64,000 bases of DNA. Source: Agapanthus africanus. Its lineage: Eukaryota > Streptophyta > Magnoliopsida > Asparagales > Amaryllidaceae. Below the pieces are notes generated by a model. It saw nothing but the letters and a program-made list of their open reading frames with translations, was not told the DNA's origin and did not search any database. Location of the stretch: contig CM057349.1 in NCBI GenBank assembly GCA_030015575.1, positions 258,659,077-258,723,076 on the forward strand, read 5' to 3'. This document shows positions 12,321 through 23,832 of the stretch, in pieces (positions within the stretch are counted from its first letter, which is position 1; the number at the start of each line of letters is the position of its first letter). A program made the position numbers and the translations under genes.

Positions 12321-12545
12321 GTCACTCCCGGTGAAGGGATCTCGGCTCTTTCCCCGTGGAATGAGGTGCAGGATATTCCAACTGAATACCGCGATGCAAA
12401 GCAACATGTAATCGACTATAGTGAAGTTATTACCCTGACGCAAACTTCTGCCCAAGGGGTCACTCCAGGTGAAGGGATATCGGCCCTTGCCTCGTCAAAT
12501 GAGGTGCAGGATATTCCAACCGAATACCACTGTGCAAAACAAAAG
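12321..12545 (-). repeat. 138-bp tandem module in copia leader
   Basis: Two copies 138 bp apart (starting 12321 and 12459) share 'gtgaagggat', 'tcggc.ctt', 'aatgaggtgcaggatattcc' and 'gaatacc'. The same duplicated module with the same 138-bp offset is in copia II (18463 and 18601), so it predates both. The young copy and the compound element lack it. Confidence 0.85.
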
Positions 12546-13706
12546 GAAACGCCTTTGTAATAACACTTTTTAAAACTGTTCCAACAACATCCAAATAGGT
12601 TTTTTTTCCTTTGCATTGATCAGAATCACGCAGTCCCATCATTTAATCACACCAGAAAAGAACGAAAATAAAATGTACGTATATGCCATCCGCATTCGTC
12701 ACTGGGTCCCGTCTTTACCCGTTAGGTTACTTAACTAACGACAAAGCGGGGACTGGACTAGCGCGGGTGCAAAACATATACAACATCTACTAGTATATAT
12801 ACCAATATACAATAATCGCTCCAGGCGTGATAATATGCAACATTACAGAAAAGTAATAAGTATCACAGAACAATACAGATAATCTGGGATCCCCGGGTTT
12901 CACAGAGCCGCTGCTGAAACCCGACGTTCCCCTGGTCGTGTGGATAGCCTGTGCAATGAAACCTAGACCCCTACGGGTGCGGCAAGTTACCCGCCAAAAC
13001 CTGAAGCGAGGCAGCCCCCTACAACATAGTGAATGGACCACCCTGCACTTCACGGAATCCGGTAACCTGAGCACCCCACCTTGGGTCAACCTGTACGCCC
13101 TACGAGTGCAGAGAATAGTCTGCCAATTCTAGAGTGAGGCCCCTTTGCCTCTCAAAGCCATGAGATACGGACCCGTTGCCCTCCAGAACCCGGCTATCCG
13201 TGCACTCCATCGCGGGGTAAAACCTAGTACAGAAATGAAAAATATGTACAACGGGTACATCGACCTCAGCCCGGTCGTGCCCCAAAAGAATATTATACAA
13301 ACAGGCAGTGACGGCAGTCCACATGTTGGATGCTCTCCCCGCAATATCAAATATACAAATAAATCCAAACTGCACTACCATTGCACACTGCTATCCACCA
13401 CGACAAATCCGCAACATCACAGCACAACACAGAACATCAACACGAATGTCACGTTCGCAAATCCGTCTAAAAGGACTATAGCAATTAGACGCAATTTACC
13501 GCTCGAATGAAATTCACGGTCAGAGATATAATATAAGTACTGTAGACTAACAAGTTTAAAATTTCAATCGACAAAACTTCCCGAAGTGGGCCCCACGTAC
13601 ATCTGCAGTACAGTAAAAAAATCTGGGCCCAAAAAAAATATTCCAGAAACCACAATTTCCCATGCAGAACACACTGTAGAAATAAGGAGTACTGATCTCA
13701 CAAACC

Positions 13707-13754
13707 GGCGGCGGAACCGCGGCCAAACCCTGGTTTGGGCCGCGGTTCCGCGGC
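13707..13754 (-). other. GC-rich hairpin after primer site, copia I
   Basis: Arms at 13707-13729 and 13732-13754 are complementary over about 22 bp with one bulge, around 'ccgcggttccgcgg'. It lies about 200 nt into the leader from the PBS, the same place as in the young copy and both compound units. Confidence 0.8.
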
Positions 13755-13950
13755 AGTACTGTTGAGTTAGTCGACCAAATTTCATCAGTTCTTTTAAAAA
13801 ATCCTGCACGATTTTCTGAGATGCTCAAAATGATTTTTAGACCTGTTTAAAAATTCGACAGAAACATTACACAGAAAAATGCGGTTTTCGAAATTCCGTT
13901 CGATCGATATTTTAAACGTGTTAGAACAAGTTAGTAAAGGTTAATGGCGT

Positions 13951-13963
13951 GGCTCTGATACCA
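13951..13963 (-). other. Primer binding site (tRNA-iMet), copia I
   Basis: On the minus strand 'tggtatcagagcc' directly follows the 5' LTR. It is complementary to the 3' end of plant initiator tRNA-Met, the usual primer of plant copia elements. Confidence 0.93.
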
Positions 13964-16068
13964 TGTAAGTCTACGGTAGCACCCCGGCCGTCTTTCACAC
14001 GCCAAATGCGGAACAAAAACTTTTATAACCGGCACTATCGCATACTAAAACCCGGATCTGCCATTAACGCTAAACTCACAAACTACAAAGTGGGTAGAAA
14101 GGCTATACCGAACGATCCGAGACCTTCGGTCTTTAACCATCATCCCACGCTCCGTTGCGGCTGCTCCGATCTCCTGGCTCCTCGTCGAGGTGGCACCACA
14201 TCTACGGATCTTTATACGGGCTCCCGCCTCTGAACTGATGCAACTCGAACATGAAGTTTGCTAGCCGACATGTCCAAGATTGATGTAGATAATGAGTAGA
14301 ACACTTTGTCTCGCTTCATCCAAAACCATTGATGAACGGTTAATGATGATGCCTTTTGGAGTAATGAGAAATGAGTATTCAAATTTCCATTAACCAAATC
14401 TATCATCTCATTTTAACAACCATGTGAGAGAGTGGAAAAATCAAATCTATGGGCATCCATAAAGGGGCCGTCCACTATATGAGGAGAGGGTGAGTGTAGG
14501 AGCAAGGGGGGTGACCTTAAGTAAAACTTATCATAACTTATCACAACATTAAAAGAAAGCACGAGTCATATAACACCTCATAAATCATTTAATGCAATGA
14601 ATGAGTCACTAACCTAGTTATCAACCATTTAATGCAAAATGGTGACACACAAAACCTAGTCACCATTCTAGAATCTTCCACACTCATGACTCACCCTCAA
14701 GAAAAAGATAAATCCGCATTAAACCGAATCTTTAAGACGGGTGATAGAAAACATGCAACTTCGAAAAGCGATCCCGAAACGAATTTCAGGATAACCCCGT
14801 AACATTATAAACATACCCGTATTTGTATTACGACCGAATACAAATGCAACTGAGACAAACATATTATATCTACATAGTATAATACATGGATCCGGCTTAA
14901 ACCAAAGCCCACCAGTATTATCTGCCGGAAATATGACACGTGCGTAAACGCACGTGCATTTTCCGAACCCTGCCATAAAACCATACGGCCTCTACAACGT
15001 TTCGCCCGAACTTGGGAAACTATCTGTGGGGGACTCTAATGACTCGTCAGTACCCTGGCAGTGGGTTTAACCACAAGCCGTCAGCGGCACTAGCTGTGCG
15101 TAACGGCTGCCCATGTACTGACCTCAAGGGAAGTCGATGAGCGAACTCATCCTGGAACCCTACTGAGCCTAACAGTGACAATATACGTACAGTACGGTCC
15201 GTTCATCTATGAGTATCGCATATCGGGCCTAGGGGGCTGGTAACGTCAGACCCCCAATAGCGGTATAAGTCGTGTCGGAGTGTAGCCCAGAACACCCTGA
15301 GATACTACTGGAGTACCTACCAGTAAATCTCCTACCTCGGCCGAGGGTTTTGTGTAATGGCTCTCCTAGACACAGCGTTATCCCTCCCCCAATACCGGGA
15401 GAGACGAATCCCTTGCCGATCCGCTCACTTGCCTCCATGTGGCTCGGGACTGTACCCAAAAATGACCTGTTTGTACGACTCCTTTGAGCCGTGGTAGGGT
15501 AGAAATCAAAGCACAGTGGGAACTCACACGAGACAAATGACGACCTCAGGTCGATGAACTAACCTGTACACATGTCACCAGGGAACTGCTATCTGACGCT
15601 AGGTATAAATACCAACTAACAGGTTCCCGGCGAGTCCTGTCCGGTGTACTCATAACCCAATGAGCACCTGTATATATCTTAGGTGATCCAACTGACACCA
15701 GTGGCTTGTGAGACCGGCCACCACCCCTCGTCGGGATCTCGACTGTATACACTAGTCTACTCCGGAGTATCGATGCCCTGTTTCGAAACTCCCACGACTA
15801 GGGACCACTATTAAGGATGTGCTTATAGACTACCCAACTCTCACGTATATGATCGCCATCATACTGTTGGTAGTCAACCAAGATCCTAAGGGCTCTATCA
15901 ACGTGTAATAGTGATCAGTCACCTGAGCCTGTACACGACTGATAAAGGCAAACCAGATAGCATACTATCATCTCGAGTAAGACTGTGCTACCGGTATAGA
16001 TCCTCCTCAATCATTGCAATCACGTACCTGCGATCCAATAATTGACTTTGAAGGCACTATATCCAACA
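13964..16068 (-). repeat. Copia I 5' LTR
   Basis: The LTR is 2105 bp. It pairs with 6428-8527 and is followed on the minus strand by the PBS and preceded by the ctacg duplication. A 'gaccgaag|gt' context about 160 nt before its 3' end corresponds to the donor-like site of the younger copia LTRs. Confidence 0.93.
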
Positions 16069-16073
16069 CTACG
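16069..16073. repeat. Target site duplication (right), copia I
   Basis: 'ctacg' matches 6423-6427. Confidence 0.9.
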
Positions 16074-17392
16074 TTTGACCGACGCACCAACTCCAAGCGT
16101 ACTCTCAAGTGTTCGTCAAGTGGCTAACGCGCGTAGCGACACTACGAAACCAACTCGAGAGCAAAAGCTACACAAAGACACAAACGACACCGACACGACC
16201 CTAGCTAGAAATGCAAAGCGACACAACTACCACTCCTAGACCCTGATCGTACCGGTCGCGCATTCACAATACAAGATATAGCGTAGAATCTAGTAAAAAT
16301 AACGTCGCAACATCAAAAGAAACCCACGCCAAAACTTACCGAAACCTAGTAAGCAACATATTTCATTAAACAACAAGTTTTTACCAAAATTAGAATTTAC
16401 AAACATCACAATATAGCAAGATTAAACCATACATACCAATACTATAATTTTAATCTCACTTAATTAGGATTTAGTAAAAGCTTAGTTTGTAATTAAGCTA
16501 ATTATACAATTACGAAAAATATCCTTTAACAATTCTAGCAACTAGGTTAAGTTTTCATTTGCTAAAACATCACACTTAACCAATTCACAACTAACAAAAC
16601 TTAACTTGATCACCAAAACCCTTTTCTAGAAATTTTAAACATGCGATTAAAAGCTTTAATTAAACTTCTAACAAGCTAATTAATGTATTAAAACAACAAA
16701 TAGAGTTTAGGGTTAGGATTTATACCTCCACCAAAATCAAAATTAAGCCTCCAAAAAGAACACCTCCATGAAGATCCAAGCTAGTTTTGTGAAAAAGAAT
16801 GATGGGTTTTGATTTATTTATGAGTTTGTATAAATTATTTAGGATTTTTGATGATTTATTTGGACTTTTTAGTGATGAAATGGGGGAAGAAAATGAAGAG
16901 GGCAGCAAGAGAGGGTGTGGCCGGCCTAGGGGAAAAAAATGAAGGCTAAGGAAATTGTGTGGAAAAAACTAGCTAAAAACAACATTAAATGCTAATTAAT
17001 TCAAATGCCACATTTTCTTTTCTTTTCTTTTTCTTTAAATTTTAATTTTAATTCACAAAATATCTAGATATTTGGATGGATGGATTAACTAAAAAATCTA
17101 GTGATTTGATTAGCATAGATTCACATTAGTAATAATTAACCCAAGAAAAAATGTAATTGCCACTAATAAAGTGTACAAATAAAGCATTAAAATAATATTT
17201 TAATTAGGAAAAAATATTAAAATGCACAAAATTTACCAGTGGCTTACAAAAACCCGCAAACTAGCAATTTCCTAGCTAAACTAGGTGCAGTGCATTCTAT
17301 ACTGCAAAAAGATCGCTTCTAGGTTTTACGGAAAATACAATTTATTTTACCTAAAATCGGAAAATTCACAAAACGATTTCTAAAACGTTACA
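16069..17392 (-). mobile_element. Ty3/gypsy LTR (minus), proximal piece
   Basis: On the minus strand this begins 'tgtaacgttttagaaat' at 17392, matching the LTR start 'tgtaacgttttaaaaat' at 36454. Both share 'gaattttccgat' soon after, and 'tagggtt' and 'aaactagc/aaactaga' blocks further in. The piece ends at the copia I insertion and resumes at 6427. It borders copia II sequence at 17393, so the gypsy element was probably inserted into copia II. No gene is seen. The open frame at 16720-16908 has no family resemblance. Confidence 0.8.
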
Positions 17393-18099
17393 GTACACCC
17401 AACTTAGGCTAATTGGTTTTCTCTTTTCCTTACCTTTCGGTATCTGCCTATGGTTTGGAAGAAGACTTTCCAATAAGCGTAATAGGTGTACCCTCTCCTA
17501 ATCCTAGGAGCCCTCAAAACCTGAGAGAAGATAAAAGGAAAAGACAACTGAATAGTCCTATTCATTCTCTTCAGAACCAGAATCCATCCTCGAAAAATTT
17601 CCTTCGAGTTCGTATGTAATTATACGATGGATTTATCCAATGGAAGTTGATCTACGTAGTGATACGGAATGTTCCGGAGAAAAGGAAAGGGTAAAAGAAG
17701 TAGTGGAAATGTTGTATGTAACCCAGACTATCCAAAAGCCAGTGTTTTAAGAAAGTTCGGTTAACTTGGTTACTAAGTTATAGTCCAGGGTCGGGCCATG
17801 GTCTTTGCCAAAGAGAGAAAGAAAGAAACACTCAGCGTGCACTCTTAATCTGGATCAGAATGGTTAATCACTTTATCTAATCAGGATGTCTCCCACTGTA
17901 TCCTCAAATTCTCGTCCAAACCTGAAAGAAGAATTAGTCAGGATCACCCAAGGAGTAAACCAACTCATCAGTGGGTATCGGGATCCAACTATCATCGCAT
18001 GATAACTTGATGGAATCCACTCAAGTCACCACACTCCAGAAGGTATGCGCATGCCTGGCAAGTTTCAGTTTCTTTAGAAACTCCCGATGTGATTTTTAC

Positions 18100-18320
18100 C
18101 CCTAGGACCCAAGTGACCTTGGCACAGTCAACAAATCAAAGAGTCCTAGTTAAGTTCGACCCATCATTATCCAGGATTGCATTAAACCCACCCGTATGAG
18201 CCCTTGACACAGTCAACAAGGCCGCACGACTGTCCTAACCAATCACATTAATATGCCACAAACAAGCACTACTTAGCTACCGCACACTACGCCTTGATAC
18301 AGTCAACAAACGCAACACGA
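18100..18320 (-). other. Three-stem-loop array, copia II leader
   Basis: Three sites read on the minus strand 'ttgttgactgtgccaagg' (about 18115), 'ttgttgactgtgtcaaggg' (about 18217) and 'ttgttgactgtatcaagg' (about 18295). All have the arms ttgac/gtcaa (or a close variant) around the loop tgt. The loop is the same in all three and differs from the loops in the other elements. Confidence 0.6.
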
Positions 18321-18462
18321 ATACTAAGCAATACTTGTAAGAAATGACTGAGAGCTACGGATATATTTTGGCGAAAAACCTTTAACGTAGTGAACTTGAT
18401 ATCGTTGAAGGAACCGCATAGCTTTTTATAAATATATAGTAGCGAAAACCTTTGCTAAAGAG

Positions 18463-18690
18463 GTCACTCCTGGTGAAGGGATCTCGGCTCTTTCCCCGTA
18501 GAATGAGGTGCAGGATATTCTCACTGAATACCGCGATGCAAAGCAAAAAGTAATCGACTATAGTGAAGTTATTACCCTGACGCAAACTTCTGCCCAAAGG
18601 GTCAATCCCGATGAAGGGATCACGGCCCTTGCCTCGTCGAATGAGGTGCTGGATGTTCATAACCGAATACTTCTGTGCAAAGCAAAAGAG
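18463..18690 (-). repeat. 138-bp tandem module, copia II
   Basis: Two copies starting 18463 and 18601 have the same offset and sequence as the module in copia I. Confidence 0.8.
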
Positions 18691-20086
18691 AACGTCTTTG
18701 TAATAATAGATTTTTGAAAATTGTTCCAACAACATCGAACAGGTCTATTTTCCTTGCATTGATCCGAATCAATGCAGTCCCATTAATTAATCACACCACA
18801 AAAGAACGAAAATATGATGTACGTATATGCCATCCGCATTCGCCACTGGGTCCCGTCATCACCCGTTATGATACTTAACTAACGACAGAGCAGGGACTGG
18901 ACTAGCGCGGGTGTAAAACATATACAACATCTACTAGTATATATATCAAGATATAATAATCGCTCCAGGCATGATAAATGCAACATCACAGATAAGTAAT
19001 AAGCATCACAGAACAATACAGATAATCTGGGAGCCCCGGGTTTCCTTTGAGCCACAAGTGAAACCCGACGTTCCCCTGGTCGTGTAGATAGCCTGTGCAA
19101 TGAAAACGTAGAACCCTATGAGCGCGGCAAGTTACTCGCCAAAACCAGAAGCGGGGAAGCCCCCTTCTGCAAAGTGAATGGACCACCCAGCACTTCACGG
19201 AATCCGGTAACTTGAGCACCCCACCTTGGGTCAACCTGTACCCCCTACAAGTGCGGCGAATAGCCCGCCAATTCTAGAGTGAAGCCCCCTCCATCTCAAA
19301 GCCATGAGATGCGGGCCCCTTGCCCTCTAGAACCCGGCTATCCGTGCACTCCACTGCGGGGTAATCCTAGTACAGAAAAGAAAATATGTACAACGGTGAT
19401 ATCGACCTCAACCCGGTCGTGCCCCAAAAGAATAATTTACAAACAGGCACTGACGGCAGTCCACATGTCGGACGCTTGCCCCGCAATATCAAATATACAA
19501 ATAAAACTAAACTATACTAACATTGCACCCAAGCTATCCACCATGAAGAATCCGCAACATCACAGCACAACACAGAACATCAACGTGAATGTCACGTTCG
19601 CAAACCCGTCTAAATGAACTATAGCGATTAGACAAGTTGTACCGATCAAATGACATTCACGGTCGCGGATAGAAATGTATGTACTTTAAACTTTAAACAA
19701 TGTTAGAAAATATCGAGTTCGAAATAACCCCGAATAGCCCCCAAAGAAGTAGATAAAACCATATCCAAACTGGGCTAAACAAACAATACCACTGAACCAA
19801 CATTACAGAGACTAGACTACACTGCAAATTTCAAACCCAGATGCTTCAAAATGGCCAGCCTGCTCAGATTTTAGCCCTATGTGGCCGGTCCAATTTGTGT
19901 GGAATTGGCTTGTATTTGAAGTGCAGGCTAGTGGTCACTTAAGTAGTCTTCTGCAGTTGTTTAAATAATTTTTGAAGACACTTTGAAATTCAATAGAAAC
20001 TACAATGTGCAGGGCAGTGTATCGGGTTTGTTTCGATTTCGATAGTTTAACATTGTCTAAACAAGCTAGCTAAGGGTTAATGGGTT

Positions 20087-20099
20087 GGCTCTGATACCA
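20087..20099 (-). other. Primer binding site (tRNA-iMet), copia II
   Basis: 'tggtatcagagcc' on the minus strand lies directly next to the LTR end at 20100. Confidence 0.92.
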
Positions 20100-22141
20100 T
20101 GTTGGGTTACGGCAGCGCCCCGGCCGTCAATCCGTGGCCAAACGCGGAACAAAAACTTTTCAAACTTGGCGCTACCATAACCAATTACCCGGATCGAACC
20201 ATTAACTGTTTACTAGCTAACTACAAAGTAGTTTAAGAGATTATACCGATCGATTTGTGTCCTTCGGTCTTCAATCTCTGCGCCAAGCTCCTCACGGCAA
20301 CCCCGATGTAGTTCGCTCTCTGGTCTCCCTTCGTCGAAGAAGATCCACGTCGAGGGTCCTTTATACGGACTCCCGCTTCAAACCGATGAAACTCGGACAT
20401 GAAGTTTGCTAGCCGATATGTCCAAGGTTAAGTAGAGATAGTGTGTGATTACTTTGTCTCAATACACTCTAGGATTCTCAACACATGAGAGGGATAGAGT
20501 GGAGGTGATGAAGATGCCCAAGGTGAAAGATGTGAGCATAAGACTTGGCACATGAAGAAAATGGCAACTCAAGAAAAGGAGATGGCTGTTCATTTTCTTT
20601 AAGTGATATGTGTGGTATTTTGTGAGAGAGGCAAGTGAAGAAAATCCTTGCTCTAGTAAATGAGCAACCCCCCTCTCAAAATATCTCACAAACCAAAAAG
20701 TAATAAAAAACGAAGTATGGCTCAAGCTATAAATGCACCATGCCAAGACCCAACTCAACTTTCCACCTCAACATTAATATTAAACATTTACAAAACAAAA
20801 TCCTAAATGATTAAAACTTTAAAAAGAAATGGCATCTTCAAAAGTGATCTTATAACGGATTACAAGAATACCCCTCATTTGTATATACATACCAGCATCC
20901 GTATTCCGACTGAATACGAATACTACGAGACGAAAGTAATCCAACAATCTAATACTAGGATCCGGCTTACACCAAAGCCCACTAGTATGATCCGTCCGAT
21001 CATGATCCGTGCACGAGTGCACGTATATGATTGAACCCTGCCATAAAAGCATACGGCCTCTACAACGTTTCGCCCAAACTTGGGAAACTTTCTGTGGGGG
21101 ACTCTAAAGACTCGTAAATACGCTGGCGGTAGGTTTAACCACATGCATGTCAGTGGCACTAGCTGTACGTAACGGCTGCCCATGTATTGAGCGAAAGGGA
21201 AGCTGACGAGTGAACTCATCCTGAAACCCTACTGAGCATATCTGTGACAATCTCCGTACAGTTCGGTATGTTCTTCTATGAGTATCGCATATCGGACCTA
21301 GGGGGATGGTAAACGTCAGACCCCCAATAGCGGTATAAGTCGTGTCGGAGTGTAGCCCAGAACAACTTGAGAAACTACTGGAATATCTACCAGTAAATCT
21401 CACTTGCCTTGGCTAAGGACTTTTTGTAATGTCTCTCCAGACACAGCACGATATCAACCCCCAATACCGGGAGAGACGAATCATATATAACCGCTACTGC
21501 CTCCAAGTGCTTCGGGACTGCACCCAACTACTACCTGTTTGCACGACTCTTTTGAGCCGTGGTAGGGTAGCAATCAAAGAACAGTGGGAACACACTTGAG
21601 GCAAAGTAGCAGTGTCAAGTCAACGGACTAAGTTGTACTCATGTCACCTGGGAACTTCTCCTGACGATAGGTATAGTACCAATCAGTAGTGCCCCTGCGA
21701 GTCCGTCCGGTGTACTCATAACCCAATGAGCACCTGTATACTATCTTAGGTGAACCAACTAACACCAATGGCTTGTGAAACTGGCCATCGCCCTTCGTTG
21801 GGGTCTCGATCCGTATATATTAGTCTACTCTCGGAGTATCGATGCCCAGTCTCGAAACTCCCACGACTAGGGACACTTTAAGGATGTGCTTATAGAGTAC
21901 CCAACTCTCACGTATATGATCGCCATCATACTGCCGGTAGTCAAGCAAGAATCCTATGGGCTCTATCAACGTGTAATAGTGATCTGTAATATCACCTGAA
22001 GCATGTACACGATGATAAAGGCAAACCAGATAGCATACTATCATCTCGAGTAAGATTGTTCTACCGGTATAGGTCCTCCCTCAATCATTGCAATCACGTT
22101 CTTGTGATCCAATAATTGACTTAAGGGCACTATAGCCAACA
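20100..22141 (-). mobile_element. Copia II 5' LTR
   Basis: On the minus strand this 2042-bp LTR begins 'tgttggctatagtgccctt' and ends 'gtaacccaaca', followed by the PBS. It is related to the copia I and IV LTRs. Its outer edge abuts the copia III RNase H remnant, so copia II was probably inserted into copia III. The partner LTR is not in the window. Confidence 0.9.
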
Positions 22142-22704
22142 TTAGATAGATCTAAGTGGATGTTTGGATTCTCACTAGGTGTAGTGAGATGGTATCAATC
22201 GATCCTGGGGAGAATCATTGGATAGCTTCCAGGGTGGTAAGGTCGACTGAATGTCAGTCACAAGCATTGTCTTTACCCTCAGAGGAGGGACGGTATGTTG
22301 GAAGAGTTCCAAGCTAGATACCGTTGCAAACTAGACGATAAAGTCTGAATACATCGCTACCAACGATACTACCAAAGAGGCAGTCTGGGTGTATATTAGT
22401 TCATGAGATGAACTTCGTTCCTACCATTGTGTGACAATGGAGCTGTGGCTTATGCCTATGAACCCCCGTCCCATCAGTGATCCAGACATATTCTTAGGCA
22501 GTATCACCTGATCATGGAGATGGATGATCTCCAGGGAGATCGAGGTTAGGAGTGTAGACTCAGAGGACAACACGACGGATCCACTCACAAAGACCTTTTC
22601 CCAAGAGAGACTTTTATGGGATGGTTGAGTATGGGATACTACAACCACTGCTGATTGTTGGGTATTAGATACTACAACATATGGCCCTAGTGCAAGTGGG
22701 AGAT
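22142..22704 (+). pseudogene. Copia III RNase H remnant
   Basis: This is a decayed end of a copia polyprotein on the plus strand. Nucleotide and peptide similarity to 31280-31885 is clear: 'DPGENHWIA' (young copy NPGEKHWIA), a 'tcagaggacaacac.acggatccact' block like the 'ADPFTK' coding region, and 'atcacctgatca' like 'YHLIR'. It runs into the polypurine tract at 22693-22703 and the LTR. It has many breaks and the rest of the element is missing. Confidence 0.7.
22693..22703 (+). other. Polypurine tract, copia III
   Basis: 'caagtgggaga' directly precedes the LTR start 'tgttagtt'. The same tract precedes the young and compound LTRs. Confidence 0.85.
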
Positions 22705-23832
22705 TGTTAGTTATATGTATGCCCTAGAGGCCATTATTATACATATGATGTATATTATAATGGATGCTTGGACAAACATAGGGAGGACTTTCTTGCTCAA
22801 CATGATAGTATGCTATCTGGTTGCTCTTTATCTTAACATGTACACTGATTCTCTCTATGTTACATGTTGATAAAGCCCTTAGGATGAGTACTTGACTACA
22901 AGGATTATGATGCATATCATACTAGTTGGGACAGAGTGGTCGGTAAGTACATCCTTCAAATGTTCCTAGTCGTAGGTGTATCGAGACAGAGCATCGATAT
23001 ACCAGAGTAGACTAGTGTGTAGCTTCTCGACCCATGTAGATGGGCGATGGATGATCCCATATCCATTGGTGTTTGACATCAGAGATGGTATACGGGTTCT
23101 TAGTAGAGACTGGGTATACTGAACGGACTCGCCGAGAACTCCTAGTTAGTATTATACCTATCGTCAGATAGCAGTTCTCTGGTGACACTGGTACAGGTTA
23201 GTCTGTAGACCCGAGATCGTCATAGAGTCATGTGTGATTCCCACTGTACTTTTATTTCCATATTACCACGTTCAAGAGAACGTGCAAAACGATGGCTTTT
23301 GGGTACAGTCCCGAATCACATGGAGGCAATGAGCGATATGAGGGGTTTCGTCTCTCCCGGTATTGGGGGTTGATGTTGCGCTGTGCTCGATTGGCTATAA
23401 CAAGAAGTCCCTGGCCTGGGCTGATATGGAGATCTACTGGTAAGTGTTATCAGTAGTTTCTCGACCCGTTATGAGCCTCAAATCGGCACGACTTATCGGT
23501 TACTGTGGTTTGATGTTTACCACCCCTATACTGGATACGCGACATATCAGACGAAGAGATGGGACTGTACGATAGTGTTACTGATTGGATTCGCAGGAGT
23601 ATTAGCAAGCATGCTTGTTGATCTTCTGATTGCTCAATACCCTGGTAGCTGTTACGTTTAGCAGACCGCTTGCGGTTTGTCGGTGTTTGATATGATCATC
23701 ACCTACTGCCGGCGTATTGACGAGTCTTTAGAGTCCTACACAGAGGTTTCCTGGCTCAAGCGAAATGGAGTAGGAGAACATATGCGATTTGTGCGGGACC
23801 GAGATTAATACGATATGTGATACCGTATTCTA
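22705..23832 (+). mobile_element. Copia III 3' LTR, first half
   Basis: The LTR starts 'tgttagttatatgtatgccc' and is closely related to 1-1993. It is interrupted by the young copia at 23833 and continues at 33930. Together the halves give about 2.2 kb. The last five bases (ttcta) are the target duplication. Confidence 0.88.
23828..23832. repeat. Target site duplication (left), young copia
   Basis: 'ttcta' is repeated at 33930-33934 directly after the element. Confidence 0.93.

Larger units (their letters stand above)
11441..13950 (-). mobile_element. Copia I leader (non-coding)
   Basis: This is the region between primer site and gag on the minus strand, homologous to 25876-27930 of the young copy. 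It holds the GC-rich hairpin at 13707-13754, a 138-bp tandem module (about 12320-12545) and three stem-loops at about 11960-12170. An open frame on the opposite strand at 12297-12560 is a by-product of the repeated module. No gene is proposed. Confidence 0.7.
6428..16068 (-). mobile_element. Copia I: complete minus-strand Ty1/copia element, coding region decayed
   Basis: The element is 9.6 kb with two LTRs (6428-8527 and 13964-16068), a primer site, a polypurine tract and matching ctacg target duplications. The order on the minus strand is 5' LTR, PBS, about 2.5 kb of leader, decayed gag-pol, PPT, 3' LTR. The LTRs differ by roughly 3-4% by eye, unevenly spread, which implies an insertion on the order of 1-1.5 million years ago. 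The internal region is far more decayed than the LTRs, with many breaks and no long reading frame. The element therefore probably moved as a non-autonomous copy using another element's proteins (inference). It sits inside a minus-strand gypsy LTR. Confidence 0.9.
17393..20086 (-). mobile_element. Copia II leader and start of internal region
   Basis: This is homologous to copia I 11202-13950 on the minus strand. It has one copy of the unit that is duplicated in copia I (about 17400-17580), the three-stem-loop array (about 18100-18320), the 138-bp tandem module (18463, 18601) and the leader up to the primer site. The rest of the internal region is lost or lies beyond the gypsy LTR that borders it at 17392. 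No coding region is visible. Confidence 0.75.

Noticed and set aside
12297-12560. Plus-strand open frame of 87 codons with a repeated peptide (GEGISAL..NEVQDIPTEY)
   Set aside because: It is antisense to copia I, and the peptide repeat follows from the 138-bp DNA module. The matching stretch in copia II does not keep the frame.
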